DNA of 64,000 nt from Marinomonas pollencensis (GCF_003387375.1 NZ_QUNG01000006.1:85345-149344), one strand, 5' to 3'. Positions 17,735 to 27,561 are shown, counted from the stretch's first letter. Notes: generated by a model not told the origin, from the sequence alone. A program made the numbers and translations.

Positions 17735-18748
17735 TTAGAAACCTTCTAAAACCACCTTGCCACGTGCGCTGCCGGTTTCAATCTGAGCGTGAACCTTGCG
17801 CAGGTTAGTAGCGTTTATCTGGCCTGCGATATCGGTCAGAGTGGTGCGTATCTTTCCGCTGTCAACCAATGTAGCCACTTGATTTAATAGTTTGCCTTGT
17901 TCATCCATGTCCGCAGTGGCGAAAAGTGAACGAGTAAACATAAGCTCAAAGTGAAGAGACACAGCTTTCATCACAAAGGGACGGCTTTCAAATGGCTCAA
18001 GCTCATCGGTCATGCTAAAGCGACCTTGTGGTGCGATTAATTCAGCGATATCAGGCAAATGTTTGTGGGTTTGATTGGTAGAGAAGACAAAGCCTGGTGC
18101 GCCTAATCCCAATGCTTCAATTTGTGGGGCAAGAGGTTCTCTATGATTGATTACATGGTGAGCACCGAGCTCACGAACCCAGTCTTCTGTTTCGGGGCGT
18201 GAAGCGGTCGCAATAATCGTCATATCTGTTCGTGCTCGTAATAGCTGAATGGCGATTGAACCGACACCGCCAGCGCCACCAATAACTAGAATAAGCTTGC
18301 TGCCTTGAACGGTTGGTCGATTAACGTCTAAACGGTCAAATAGAGCTTCCCAAGCTGTGAGGGTGGTCAGCGGTAATGCCGCCGCTTCAGGGTGGCTTAA
18401 GCTAGTAGGCTTTTTGCCGACAATGCGCTCATCCACAAGATGAAACTCGCTATTGGTACCTGGGCGAGCAACTGAACCAGAATAATAGACTTCATCGCCT
18501 ACGCAAAATTGGCTTGTTTCAGGGCCCACGGCTTCGACTACTCCTGACGCATCAAAGCCTAATACACCCCAGCTATCGGCAGGAGGTGGTACCATTGCGC
18601 GAATTTTAGTGTCCGCTGGGTTAACGGAAACAGCATGAACCTTCACGAGTAGATCTTTTCCTGTGGCAACCGGTTTCTCTAACCTGATGTCTACTAATGA
18701 TGTCTCTTGTTCAATGCTTGAAGGTGTTTGGTATCCAATGGCTTTCAT
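17735..18748 (-). CDS. MDR-family quinone/alkene oxidoreductase
   Basis: A 337-residue medium-chain dehydrogenase/reductase of the zinc-binding alcohol dehydrogenase family 1 type. The GroES-like N-terminal domain contains VHAVSVNPADTKIR and LGFDASGVVEAVG. The cofactor site is VIGGAGGVGSIAIQLLRA, suited to NADPH. The usual structural-zinc cysteine cluster is not visible, which points to a quinone-oxidoreductase-like enzyme. AGGAG precedes the ATG. It is divergent from a LysR gene with a strong dyad between them. LysR-MDR pairs of this kind commonly respond to electrophiles or quinones; the actual substrate is unknown. Confidence 0.8.
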   Translation of the reverse strand: MKAIGYQTPSSIEQETSLVDIRLEKPVATGKDLLVKVHAVSVNPADTKIRAMVPPPADSWGVLGFDASGVVEAVGPETSQFCVGDEVYYSGSVARPGTNSEFHLVDERIVGKKPTSLSHPEAAALPLTTLTAWEALFDRLDVNRPTVQGSKLILVIGGAGGVGSIAIQLLRARTDMTIIATASRPETEDWVRELGAHHVINHREPLAPQIEALGLGAPGFVFSTNQTHKHLPDIAELIAPQGRFSMTDELEPFESRPFVMKAVSLHFELMFTRSLFATADMDEQGKLLNQVATLVDSGKIRTTLTDIAGQINATNLRKVHAQIETGSARGKVVLEGF

Positions 18749-18877
18749 TTTCTTGCTCCTATTAATTAACGTGCGCGGCTTAAGTTAGCTGTTCAAAGTC
18801 GCGCTTTGAGTGTCTTCTGTTTCAATAGGGTCATGTTATTATTTATAGTTTGATAGATCATCGAGCTAAAACTGAAT

Positions 18878-18904
18878 TTATTATCCCAAAAACCGGGATA
18901 ATAA
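18878..18904. promoter_or_regulatory. Perfect 10-bp dyad, candidate LysR operator
   Basis: TTATTATCCC and GGGATAATAA are exact inverted repeats separated by 7 bp. The inner part reads TATC-N11-GATA. It lies in the divergent control region, 33 bp before the LysR start and 130 bp from the oxidoreductase start. Confidence 0.6.
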
Positions 18905-18936
18905 GATGGCCCATATTGTATTGGGGGAGGGGGTGG

Positions 18937-19851
18937 ATGAATTTAGAGGCAAAAAGTCTGGCTTTATTTATGCGTGTAGCCGCATTGGGGGCCATTGGGC
19001 GTGCCGGTATGGAGTTTGATTTGTCGCCGACTAATGCCAGTCTACGGATTCAGGCATTGGAAGCTGAACTGGGCGTTAAATTATTCCATCGCACAACGCG
19101 TGCGGTGAGTTTAACTCACGATGGCCAGGTTTTTATCGAGCATGCCAGGCGTATTTTGGACGATATTGAAGAAACGCGGAATGTCTTTAAAGGCGATGCG
19201 GAGCAAGTTCAAGGTACCCTAAAGGTGGCCGTCTCTGCGTCATTTGGTCGTCATTATCTAGTGCCTTTTGTACCTGAGTTATTGCGCTTATATCCGAACT
19301 TAAAGTTGGATATTGATTTTAGTGACAAGCGAGTTGATATTGTCGAGCAAGGGTTTGATGTGGCATTCCGTATGGGTGAGCTGGAGTCGTCAAGCTTATT
19401 AGCGCGACGTATTGATGACTGCCCTATGGTGCTAGTGGCATCGCTTGACTATATCGCTCGAGCGGGACACCCTGAAACCGTTGAGAGCCTTGCTAATCAC
19501 TCATGCATTCCTTTTGAACGATTAAACACCTGGCGGCTAAAAGATCGCCAAGGTAATTTACATGAAGTATTTGCTTCAGGTCCTGTGACGATTAATTGGG
19601 GGGATGCCATTAGCGAATTAGTCGAAGCAGGTGTCGGGATTGGCTTAGCCGCTTTGTGGCATGTGGGACCGGCTTTAAGAGAAGGGCGTGTGGTGCAGGT
19701 ACTGCCGGAATATAGCTTTTATCCAGAAACAAATATCTGGGCGGTTAGGCCCCCAGGCCGCCTTACTCCAGTACGGGTGAAGGTGTTTTTGGACTTTATG
19801 GAACAAAGAATCAAAGCAACGAACCGTGTGCGTTATGGTGATTTACTTTAA
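18937..19851 (+). CDS. LysR-family regulator
   Basis: A 304-residue LysR protein when read from the ATG at 18937, which follows a G-rich ribosome binding site. The open frame from 18850 would add 29 residues across the operator dyad, so that start is rejected. The helix-turn-helix (AIGRAGMEFDLSPTNASLRIQ) and effector domain are intact. Its divergent partner is the MDR oxidoreductase, its probable target. The AraC gene begins 43 bp after its stop codon. Confidence 0.88.
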   Translation: MNLEAKSLALFMRVAALGAIGRAGMEFDLSPTNASLRIQALEAELGVKLFHRTTRAVSLTHDGQVFIEHARRILDDIEETRNVFKGDAEQVQGTLKVAVSASFGRHYLVPFVPELLRLYPNLKLDIDFSDKRVDIVEQGFDVAFRMGELESSSLLARRIDDCPMVLVASLDYIARAGHPETVESLANHSCIPFERLNTWRLKDRQGNLHEVFASGPVTINWGDAISELVEAGVGIGLAALWHVGPALREGRVVQVLPEYSFYPETNIWAVRPPGRLTPVRVKVFLDFMEQRIKATNRVRYGDLL

Positions 19852-19894
19852 GCTAAAAAATAATGAGATATCAAAGATTGGAATAAGCCCTCCT

Positions 19895-20773
19895 ATGAAA
19901 AGCCTAATACCACAGATAGAATTCAACGAATCAAGCCTACTTAAAGCGGGTTTTGAAGTATTTGATATTAAAAAGCTTTATCAAAGGGCAGCGAATGGTG
20001 AGCTTGCGTATATTGCCCAAGCCCACCGAGTGAATTTTCATAATTTGATCATTTACACGGGAAATCCAGGGAAGCACTTCGTTGATTTCCATGCTTTTCC
20101 AGTCGAGAGAAATTCGTTGGTGTTGGTTAATAAGGGGCAAATACACGCCTTTGATCTAACCAATAAGCCCGAGGGGATTATTGTGGTTTTTACCGATCAA
20201 TATATGAGTGAGGTCAGTGCCGCAATCGATGGACGTTTATTTGCGCCGACCCAATTTATGACCTCTTACCAGCCAAGTCTGGTGATGTCTGACAAGCAGG
20301 CAATATCAATAACGCGTATTTTTTCGTTAATTTCGGCTGAGTATCAGCAAGACTTTGCCAATATCCCCTACATGAAAATCTTGTTTGCTGCTGTGTTGGC
20401 TAAAGTGAGTGAATTAAAGCCAGAAATTTACCATCAACAAATGAGCGCCCCACAAATCAACAGTTTTGAGCGCTTTATTCGACATTTACATGGTAGCTAT
20501 ACCCAGGTAAGGGATGCCAATGACTACGCAGCTAAAGTAGGGACAAGTTATAAAACGCTAAATAAACTCTGCAAGCTGGCGACCAACTTAACGGCGAAAC
20601 AGCTAATTGATGCCCATGTTATATTGGAAGCAAAGCGTCGCTTGTCGATCGACAATACTCAGATTCAACAGATCGCCTCTGACCTTGGCTTTGAAGAAGT
20701 GACGAACTTTGTGAAATATTTCAAAAAACATACTTTAGTCACCCCGAGTCAATTTAAAAAATCGTTAACTTAG
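19895..20773 (+). CDS. AraC-family regulator
   Basis: The N-terminal two thirds form a cupin-like sensing domain (around FHAFPVERNSLVLVNKGQIHAF). The C-terminus has two helix-turn-helix units, the second reading IQQIASDLGFEEVTNFVKYF and ending in the family tail TPSQFKKSL. An upstream start at 19826 would overlap lysR; the ATG at 19895 gives 292 residues and is preferred, although its ribosome site is weak. The SnoaL-like lipoprotein gene follows on the same strand after 127 bp and is the obvious target. Inducer unknown. Confidence 0.82.
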   Translation: MKSLIPQIEFNESSLLKAGFEVFDIKKLYQRAANGELAYIAQAHRVNFHNLIIYTGNPGKHFVDFHAFPVERNSLVLVNKGQIHAFDLTNKPEGIIVVFTDQYMSEVSAAIDGRLFAPTQFMTSYQPSLVMSDKQAISITRIFSLISAEYQQDFANIPYMKILFAAVLAKVSELKPEIYHQQMSAPQINSFERFIRHLHGSYTQVRDANDYAAKVGTSYKTLNKLCKLATNLTAKQLIDAHVILEAKRRLSIDNTQIQQIASDLGFEEVTNFVKYFKKHTLVTPSQFKKSLT

Positions 20774-20900
20774 CGAACAGTGTTTCTAAAAGGAGTTTTT
20801 AAAAAAGGTTCGATATTTACCATTTTTTCGCTTGTTTTGACCTCTGTTATTTTTCTTGCTTGCTTACAATGTTTGCCTATTCAAACCTGAGGAATAAAAC

Positions 20901-21767
20901 ATGAAAGCAACCCTGTTAGCCACATTAATCGTCAGTAGTGCTTTGCTGAGCGCTTGTACAACAACCACTGGATCAAATTTAGATGCCACAAAAGCATTAA
21001 CGAATAAAGAGAAAGCCGTGGCCGTTTTGAACTCGATTGAAAGCGGCAACCCGAAAGCCATCAGTTACATTAACAGTACGAATTATACCCAGCATAACCT
21101 TGCTGTAGGGGACGGCTTAGCAGGCTTCGGTGAAGTGTTGCAGGCCCTGCCAAAAGGCAGTGCAAAAGTAGACGTGGTGCGTGCTTTTGAAGATGGTAAT
21201 TATGTCTTTACTCAAACGGATTACAACTTCTTCGGACCGAAAGTAGGGTTTGATGTTTTCCGCTTTGATAACGGGAAAATCGTTGAGCATTGGGACAATC
21301 TAACCGTTAAGGCAGACAAACCGAATCCGAGTGGTCATAGCCAACTAGATGGTAGCCTAGTCATAACGGATATAGACAAAACAGCGGCGAATAAAGCCCT
21401 TGTCAGTGATTTTGTTAACACTGTATTGGTGAAAGGCGAATACCAAAAAATGTCACAGTTTTTTGATGGTGATAGCTATATTCAGCATAACTCAGAGATT
21501 GGTGATGGCTTATCCGGTTTAGCTAAAGCGATAGATGAAATGGCAAAACACGGCGTTAACATGACTTTCTCAAAAGTGCATAAAGTGCTGGGTGAAGGGA
21601 ACTTCGTGTTGACCATTAGTGAAGGTGAATTCGCGGGCAAAGCGACCTCTTATTATGACTTGTTTCGTGTAGAAAATGGCAAAATTGCAGAGCACTGGGA
21701 TGTGGTGGAAACGATATTGCCGAACAGCGAATGGAAAAACACCAACGGTAAATTTGGTAACCTTTAA
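20901..21767 (+). CDS. Lipoprotein with two SnoaL-like (NTF2-fold) domains
   Basis: A 288-residue exported protein with a type II signal peptide; the lipobox is LLSAC with Cys19. Two related domains follow (about 40-145 and 165-285). Both contain the pattern YxQHN...GDGL-G...FRF/V-NGKI-EHWD, the SnoaL-like hallmark of predicted ester-hydrolase or isomerase NTF2-fold proteins. A single such domain is normally 120-140 residues, so this is a fused tandem. Lipidation would anchor it in the cell envelope. The upstream AraC gene probably regulates it. The true substrate is unknown. Confidence 0.8.
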   Translation: MKATLLATLIVSSALLSACTTTTGSNLDATKALTNKEKAVAVLNSIESGNPKAISYINSTNYTQHNLAVGDGLAGFGEVLQALPKGSAKVDVVRAFEDGNYVFTQTDYNFFGPKVGFDVFRFDNGKIVEHWDNLTVKADKPNPSGHSQLDGSLVITDIDKTAANKALVSDFVNTVLVKGEYQKMSQFFDGDSYIQHNSEIGDGLSGLAKAIDEMAKHGVNMTFSKVHKVLGEGNFVLTISEGEFAGKATSYYDLFRVENGKIAEHWDVVETILPNSEWKNTNGKFGNL

Positions 21768-21809
21768 CCGCTCGTATTAAGCAATACCTTCCTATCAAAT
21801 AGCACTCTC

Positions 21810-21848
21810 AATCAGATCACTGACCTGTTCTTGGTCAGTGATCTGATT
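21810..21848. terminator. Long perfect hairpin between convergent genes
   Basis: A 16-bp perfect stem (AATCAGATCACTGACC and its complement) with a 7-base loop. There is no T run on either side, so it may act as a bidirectional transcription barrier or mRNA 3'-end protector for the SnoaL and sulP transcripts. Confidence 0.6.
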
Positions 21849-21852
21849 AGGG

Positions 21853-23586
21853 TCAGGCTTTCTCTTCTAGGTATTCTTCTAGTGCTTGGATTGCCTGATG
21901 TTGTGTTAAAAAGACTTCGCCATTGAGCTCTTTCAGTAATTGTGTGTCTTTTAACTTGTCCATGACCGGCCCTTTCACTTCAGACAAATGCAGCTGCACT
22001 CCCGCATCGGCCAAACGTGTGATGATCTTTTCTAAGCTTTGTAATGCACTGGCATCAATCATATTGACAGCGGTGCACATCAAAATAAGATGTTTTACTT
22101 CTTTGTTTTCGGACACCACTTGTTGTAAGCGTTCTTCAAGAATACGCGCATTGGCAAAAAACAAGTTTTCATCGATTCTGACCGTTAATACACTCTGATG
22201 GGTTTCCACAGTAAAGCGCTGTACGTTACGAAAGTGCTCGGTGCCTGGTACTCGGCCAACAATGGCAATGTGAGGGTGGCTGGTGTGCCAAAGAAAAAAC
22301 AGCAAGGATAGGCAAACCCCAACAATCAAGCCGGTTTCCATGCCTTCGATCAAGACGGCAAAGAAGGTGGTCAGTAGTAGAACGGCTTCTTTTTTGGAGA
22401 AATTCCACAGCTGGCGTAGGTCTTCTATGCTGACCAATTTCAGCATGGAGATAGAAATGATAGAGGCCAGGATAGCCTTAGGTAAGTAGTAAAACAGGGG
22501 TGTTAAAAACAACAAGGTCAGTAGAATAAGCAGGGCAGCAATAATCCCTGTCATCGGGCTCCTTGCCCCTGAGTCTGCGTTCAAAACAGTACGAGAAAAG
22601 CCGCCAGTGACAGGAAATGCACCACTTAATGCAGAGCCAATATTTGCCAGCCCAAGGCCGACTAATTCTTGGTTTGGGTCTATGTCCTGACGACGTTTGG
22701 CCGCATAGGTTTGGGCTACCGACACTGAACCAAAGAAACCAACGACGCTAATCAAAATAGCCCCAGGGATCAGCTCTCTAACCATGGGTAAATTGATCTG
22801 ATCTAGGTGAAGGGTGGGTAAAGCTTCGGGAACGGCACCAATAATACTCACACCAACTTGATCCAAAGAGAAACTGGCGACAGCAAGAGTGGCTAAGAAC
22901 ACAATGATCACCGGCCCCGATTTTCCCAGTAGCTGTACTGTGCGTTTAGAGCAGCCAACCATGCCAAGAAAGCGTGCAAAATGGCGTTGCATCATCACTA
23001 AAGAAAAAATACAAAGGACGCTTAGAATAAGAGTAGGGATGTTTGTCGAGCCTAACTGGCTATAAAGACTGCTGACTAATGGAAATAAGGTACTGCCTTC
23101 GGACTGAATGCCTAATAGATATTTTAATTGGCCAATAACCACGATTAATGCGGTGGCGCTAATAAAGCCAGAAATAACCGGGTGACTCAGGAGATTAGTC
23201 AAAAAGCCCAATCGGAACAAGCTGAGTATGAGCAGAAAGACGCCAGACATAAAGGCTAATAAAATCGCGACAGTGGCGTAATGCTCAGTACCCGCAACGG
23301 CAAACGGTAGGATGGCAGAGGCAGTCATTACAGAGCTCAAAGCAACCGGTCCAACCGCAAGTGTCCGGCTAGTGCCAAACAGTGAGTATAAAATCGAAGG
23401 CACGATACTGGCGTACAAGCCTGTGATGGCTGGCATGCCGGCTAGCATGGCATAAGCAAGGCTTTGTGGAATGACCATGATGGTAAAAATTAAACTTGAT
23501 ACAGCGTCATTTTGTAGATCATCCCGAGAGTAGGTTTTAAGCCACTTCATTGCAGGGAAAATTCGTTCAACCGTCATTTTATTCAT
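21853..23586 (-). CDS. SulP-family anion transporter with STAS domain
   Basis: A 577-residue SulP/SLC26 protein. The N-terminal membrane part has the signature GLYASIVPSILYSLFGTSR, followed by about a dozen helices. A cytoplasmic STAS domain occupies roughly residues 440-560 (LILMCTAVNMIDASALQSLE). Bacterial members carry sulfate, bicarbonate or dicarboxylates by sodium or proton symport. No sulfate-assimilation or carbonic anhydrase gene is adjacent, so the anion cannot be assigned. It shares the 490-bp upstream region with the divergent gal operon. Confidence 0.88.
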   Translation of the reverse strand: MNKMTVERIFPAMKWLKTYSRDDLQNDAVSSLIFTIMVIPQSLAYAMLAGMPAITGLYASIVPSILYSLFGTSRTLAVGPVALSSVMTASAILPFAVAGTEHYATVAILLAFMSGVFLLILSLFRLGFLTNLLSHPVISGFISATALIVVIGQLKYLLGIQSEGSTLFPLVSSLYSQLGSTNIPTLILSVLCIFSLVMMQRHFARFLGMVGCSKRTVQLLGKSGPVIIVFLATLAVASFSLDQVGVSIIGAVPEALPTLHLDQINLPMVRELIPGAILISVVGFFGSVSVAQTYAAKRRQDIDPNQELVGLGLANIGSALSGAFPVTGGFSRTVLNADSGARSPMTGIIAALLILLTLLFLTPLFYYLPKAILASIISISMLKLVSIEDLRQLWNFSKKEAVLLLTTFFAVLIEGMETGLIVGVCLSLLFFLWHTSHPHIAIVGRVPGTEHFRNVQRFTVETHQSVLTVRIDENLFFANARILEERLQQVVSENKEVKHLILMCTAVNMIDASALQSLEKIITRLADAGVQLHLSEVKGPVMDKLKDTQLLKELNGEVFLTQHQAIQALEEYLEEKA

Positions 23587-23948
23587 TGCGTACTCGTAGT
23601 TAGTTGATGTGTATGTTTTTTTTGCTCTGGCTGGTTACTGTTGTTGCATCATAAGAGATTTAAAAAATATAGTCAAAAAAGAGATAAGCTTATAATAAAA
23701 TGGAATATTATAAATAAGCTCTCTCTATGTTTGGTGTGCTTGCTTTAGTTATTCGCTCTTGCTGTGTGTGGTTTTTTCTGTGGGAGGGGGATGGCTCATT
23801 CTGCGTGCCTGCAAAAAACGAAGAAATGAACGACTTTTGTAGGAGGTCGTTTTTATAGAATTAGAATAGGGCGTAGATTTTTACTAGGGTTGCTTAGACT
23901 GGGTCGGTATCATGTAAATACAGGGAGGTGAAATGACACTCTCATGGT

Positions 23949-23964
23949 TTGGTAACGTTTACAT
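23949..23964. promoter_or_regulatory. Upstream GalR-type operator (imperfect)
   Basis: TTGGTAACGTTTACAT matches the right half and centre of the perfect operator at 24036-24051, with the left half degenerate. The centres are 87 bp apart, close to a whole number of helical turns, which would allow a repressor loop as in the E. coli gal operon. Confidence 0.6.
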
Positions 23965-24035
23965 ATTTTTATGTGATTTTTTATTCCGCTCTCGATTTTA
24001 AGCGAATAATGCGGTTTAATGTCGTCATTGCAGCT

Positions 24036-24051
24036 GTGTAAACGTTTACAC
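24036..24051. promoter_or_regulatory. GalR/GalS operator of the gal operon
   Basis: GTGTAAACGTTTACAC is a perfect 16-bp palindrome and fits the GalR/GalS box GTGnAAnCnTTnCAC in full. It ends 30 bp before the galE ATG. A GalR/GalS homologue is encoded at 29966-30964. Confidence 0.85.
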
Positions 24052-24081
24052 TTTATAAATTTATAAGAGCGAGAGGTGGTT

Positions 24082-25098
24082 ATGAAGGTATTAGTGACGG
24101 GTGGTTTGGGCTATATAGGAAGCCATACATGTGTGCAATTGCTTGCCGCAGGCCATCAGCCAATAGTCATAGATAACCTGTCCAATAGTAAATTAGAAGT
24201 GCTCAACCGCATTGAAGCTATTGCCGGTGCACGCCCTGTGTACCACCAAGGGGATGTGCGTGATGAGGCCTTTTTAGCTGGCGTGTTTGCAGAGCATGAG
24301 ATTAAAGCTGTGATTCACTTTGCCGGCTTAAAAGCGGTGGGGGAATCGGTCGCAAAGCCTCTTGAGTATTACGACAATAACGTAAATGGTTCCTTAGTGT
24401 TAGCGCGAGCTATGCGCAGCGCCGGCGTAAAAAATATCATTTTCAGCTCTTCTGCTACGGTATATGGCGATCCGCAAGAAGTGCCAATTACCGAAGATTC
24501 ACCCACTGGAGCGACCACCAATCCTTATGGTCGCAGCAAGTACATTGTTGAAGAATGTTTCCGTGATTTGTTTGCCGCGGAAGACGACTGGAGTATTACA
24601 TTACTGCGTTACTTCAACCCTGTAGGCGCTCACTCATCGGGCACCATGGGTGAAGATCCACAAGGCATTCCTAATAATCTAATGCCATTTATTGCTCAAG
24701 TTGCTGTTGGTCGCCGTGAGAAATTGGCGGTATTTGGCGATGATTACCCAACCCCAGACGGCACAGGTGTGCGTGACTATGTTCATGTGGTTGACCTTGC
24801 TGATGGGCATTTAGCGGCCTTGAACGCATTAACTGATAAAGTCGGTTTGCATATCTATAACCTGGGCACAGGCAAAGGCAGCAGTGTGTTGGATATGGTG
24901 CATGCATTTTCCGCTGCGTGCGGACATGACGTGGCTTATGAAGTACAGCCGCGCCGCCCTGGTGATATAGCTGAGTGTTGGGCAAGCACTGCGAAAGCTG
25001 AGCAGGATCTAGGTTGGAAGGCGCAGCGAGATGTGTCGCAAATGACGGTCGACACTTGGCGTTGGCAGTCACAAAACCCGCAAGGCTATCAAGAATAA
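24082..25098 (+). CDS. galE: UDP-glucose 4-epimerase
   Basis: A 338-residue protein, the same length as E. coli GalE when read from the ATG at 24082. GAGAGG lies five bases upstream; the in-frame GTG at 24076 overlaps that site and is rejected. The NAD-binding motif GGLGYIG is at residues 7-13. The catalytic residues Ser124, Tyr149 and Lys153 are in the expected positions (NPYGRSK). It interconverts UDP-galactose and UDP-glucose in the cytoplasm. It is first in galE-galT-galK-galM and is probably repressed by the GalR-like protein through the two operators ahead of it. Confidence 0.96.
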   Translation: MKVLVTGGLGYIGSHTCVQLLAAGHQPIVIDNLSNSKLEVLNRIEAIAGARPVYHQGDVRDEAFLAGVFAEHEIKAVIHFAGLKAVGESVAKPLEYYDNNVNGSLVLARAMRSAGVKNIIFSSSATVYGDPQEVPITEDSPTGATTNPYGRSKYIVEECFRDLFAAEDDWSITLLRYFNPVGAHSSGTMGEDPQGIPNNLMPFIAQVAVGRREKLAVFGDDYPTPDGTGVRDYVHVVDLADGHLAALNALTDKVGLHIYNLGTGKGSSVLDMVHAFSAACGHDVAYEVQPRRPGDIAECWASTAKAEQDLGWKAQRDVSQMTVDTWRWQSQNPQGYQE

Positions 25099-25194
25099 TC
25101 TGCTTGATGAAATGCGATTAAATGACACTCTAGCTTGTTATTTGATCGCCTAAGCAGAGTGGATTAAGTGTCAGAATTAAGAGAGTAGCAAAAG

Positions 25195-26265
25195 ATGTCA
25201 GAAATAACCTTTAACCCTGTTGATCATCCCCATCGTCGTTATAACCCATTAACGGGGCAATGGATTCTCGTCTCTCCTCATCGTGCTAAGCGCCCCTGGA
25301 GTGGACAAGACGAAAAGCCTACAGCGGACAATAAGGCGTCTTATGATGCAGGGTGCTTTCTGTGTCCTGGTAACACTCGAGTGTCTGGGGATGTGAACCC
25401 TGACTACACTGGCACCTATGTTTTTCAAAACGATTTCGCGGCGTTAATGCCTGACTCTCCAGACGCTCCTATGTCTGATAATCCATTGTTTAAAACCCAA
25501 GGGGTGCGTGGTTTAAGTCGAGTGATCTGTTTCTCGCCTGATCACAGTAAGACCTTGCCAGAGCTGCCAGTGCCTCAGATTAGAAATCTGGTCGATACAT
25601 GGGATGAACAGATCGAAGCCCTAGGCAAAGAATACTTATGGGTGCAGGTGTTTGAAAACAAAGGCGAAGCAATGGGTTGTTCGCAGCCACATCCCCACGG
25701 GCAAGTCTGGGCGAATAGCTTTTTACCCAATGAAATTGAGCGTAAAGACAAGAATCTACGAGATTATTATCAAGAGCACGGCTCAAACCTATTGGTTGAT
25801 TACGTTCAAGCCGAGCTAAACGATGGCGCTCGTACTGTTGTAGAAACTAAACACTGGATCGCGGTTGTGCCGTATTGGGCGGCGTGGCCTTTTGAGACCA
25901 TGCTGTTGCCTAAAGTGCATGTGCGTCGTATGAATGAGTTAAGTGATGAGCAACGGGATGATCTTGCTTTAGCGGTACAGAAACTCACGAGCCGTTATGA
26001 CAACTTATTTCAATGCTCTTTTCCTTATTCCATGGGTTGGCATTATGCACCCTTCTTTGAAGTGGATGAGTCGATCGCAGACAAGAGCACTGATCATTGG
26101 CAACTGCATGCGCTGTTTTACCCACCTTTGTTGCGCTCTGCGACGGTGAAGAAGTTTATGGTGGGGTATGAAATGTTGGCAGAAAGCCAGCGAGATCTAA
26201 CCGCAGAACAGGCGGCAGAACGACTCCGAGCATTAAGTGACGTGCATTATAAGCTCGAAAAATAA
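25195..26265 (+). CDS. galT: Galactose-1-phosphate uridylyltransferase
   Basis: A 356-residue enzyme of the histidine-triad class. The active site [10 protein letters not shown] places the nucleophilic histidine at residue 168, with the zinc-binding pair CFLC at 54-57 and a second site near [10 protein letters not shown]. It exchanges UMP between UDP-glucose and galactose-1-phosphate, giving UDP-galactose for GalE and glucose-1-phosphate. It follows galE by 96 bp and precedes galK by 123 bp; both gaps are wider than usual for this operon but contain no clear terminator. Confidence 0.96.
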   Translation: MSEITFNPVDHPHRRYNPLTGQWILVSPHRAKRPWSGQDEKPTADNKASYDAGCFLCPGNTRVSGDVNPDYTGTYVFQNDFAALMPDSPDAPMSDNPLFKTQGVRGLSRVICFSPDHSKTLPELPVPQIRNLVDTWDEQIEALGKEYLWVQVFENKGEAMGCSQPHPHGQVWANSFLPNEIERKDKNLRDYYQEHGSNLLVDYVQAELNDGARTVVETKHWIAVVPYWAAWPFETMLLPKVHVRRMNELSDEQRDDLALAVQKLTSRYDNLFQCSFPYSMGWHYAPFFEVDESIADKSTDHWQLHALFYPPLLRSATVKKFMVGYEMLAESQRDLTAEQAAERLRALSDVHYKLEK

Positions 26266-26332
26266 GCGTAATGCGATGAGTGTGCGATAGACATTGTTAG
26301 TCTATGGTAAAAACAATAAATTCGTTATCAAA

Positions 26333-26366
26333 TGCGTTTTAGACAGTAAAAAATACTTAAAACGCA
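26333..26366. repeat. Inverted repeat in the galT-galK gap
   Basis: TGCGTTTTA and TAAAACGCA are exact 9-bp arms around a 16-base A+T-rich loop, 22 bp before the galK ATG. It could be a leader hairpin that tunes galK expression or a binding site; there is no T run typical of a terminator. Confidence 0.4.
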
Positions 26367-26388
26367 AAAAAGACAGCAGGAAAAGAAA

Positions 26389-27561
26389 ATGATTGACCCA
26401 ATAGAGCAGCCAATTAACCTGGTTTCAAATACATTTAAATCTGTTTTTGGGCAAGCAGCGGAGCACCTGGTGCAAGCGCCAGGTCGCGTTAATTTGATCG
26501 GCGAGCACACGGATTATAATGACGGTTTTGTACTGCCTTGTGCGATCGACTATCAAGCCGCGGTGGCTGCCAGCGCTCGAAAAGACACGCTAGTTCGTGT
26601 TGTAGCCGTTGATTATGATAATCAAATGAATGAGTTTGACATTGCTAAGCCCCTTGAATTTGACCACGATGTTATGTGGGTTAATTACGTTCGTGGTGTG
26701 ATCGATTGCTTGCAGAAACGCGGCTTTACTTTCAATGGGGCAGACATAGTTGTCAGTGGCAATGTGCCACAAGGTGCGGGTTTAAGCTCGTCTGCTGCGT
26801 TAGAAGTTGTAATAGGCCAAACTTTCAAGGCGCTCTACGATCTGGATATTTCACAGCAAGATATCGCGCTAAACGGCCAACAAGCCGAGAACCAATTTGT
26901 TGGTTGTAATTGCGGTATTATGGATCAGCTGATCTCAGCAAAAGGCAAGCGTAACCATTCGCTATTAATTGATTGTCGTTCCTTAGACACGGAAGAAGTG
27001 TCGATGCCCGAAGATATGGCCATTGTGATCATCAACTCGAACAAAAAGCGAGGTTTGGTTGACAGTGAATACAACACCCGACGTCAGCAATGTGAAGCGG
27101 CCGCAGACTTTTTTGGTGTGCAAGCCCTTCGTGATGTCAGCATCGAGATGTTTGATGAGCGCCAATCAGGTCTTGATGAGGTGACCGCGAAACGTGCGCG
27201 TCATGTGATCACAGAAAATGCCCGTACTCTAGAAGCAGCGCAAGCGCTAAGAGATCATGATATGACGCGTTTGGCGGTGTTGATGGAGCAGTCACATCAG
27301 TCTATGCGCGATGACTTTGAAATTACCTGTCCTGAAGTGGATGCCATTGTCGACATAGTGAAAAATGTGATCGGCACACAAGGTGGTGTTCGTATGACCG
27401 GTGGTGGTTTTGGTGGTTGTGTTGTGGCATTGGTTCCCCCAGCGCTGGTGGAAGACGTTAAGCAAGCTGTAGAAAGCCAATATCAAGCACAAAGTGGACT
27501 AAAAGAAACCATTTATATTTGTAATGCCACTGAGGGTGCTGGCCCAGTGGATCTTGTGTAA
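26389..27561 (+). CDS. galK: Galactokinase
   Basis: A 390-residue GHMP kinase. The galactokinase signature [12 protein letters not shown] is at residues 32-43, the phosphate loop [17 protein letters not shown] lies near residue 125-140, and a third GHMP motif ([13 protein letters not shown]) lies near the C-terminus. It phosphorylates alpha-D-galactose with ATP at C1 to feed GalT. AGGAAAAG precedes the ATG. The stop overlaps the galM start by one base (TAATG), so the two are translationally coupled. Confidence 0.96.
   Translation: MIDPIEQPINLVSNTFKSVFGQAAEHLVQAPGRVNLIGEHTDYNDGFVLPCAIDYQAAVAASARKDTLVRVVAVDYDNQMNEFDIAKPLEFDHDVMWVNYVRGVIDCLQKRGFTFNGADIVVSGNVPQGAGLSSSAALEVVIGQTFKALYDLDISQQDIALNGQQAENQFVGCNCGIMDQLISAKGKRNHSLLIDCRSLDTEEVSMPEDMAIVIINSNKKRGLVDSEYNTRRQQCEAAADFFGVQALRDVSIEMFDERQSGLDEVTAKRARHVITENARTLEAAQALRDHDMTRLAVLMEQSHQSMRDDFEITCPEVDAIVDIVKNVIGTQGGVRMTGGGFGGCVVALVPPALVEDVKQAVESQYQAQSGLKETIYICNATEGAGPVDLV

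Larger units (their letters stand above)
23587..24081. other. Intergenic region between sulP and galE
   Basis: No gene is seen in this stretch. The galE-proximal part holds two GalR-type operators (listed separately). At 23834-23859 the arms AACGAC and GTCGTT are followed by five T residues, a weak terminator-like hairpin with no obvious plus-strand transcript before it. The rest is A+T-rich. Confidence 0.6.

Noticed and set aside
23834..23859. Small RNA ending at the AACGAC/GTCGTT hairpin upstream of galE
   Set aside because: The stem has only six base pairs and no promoter or conserved body can be recognised before it.
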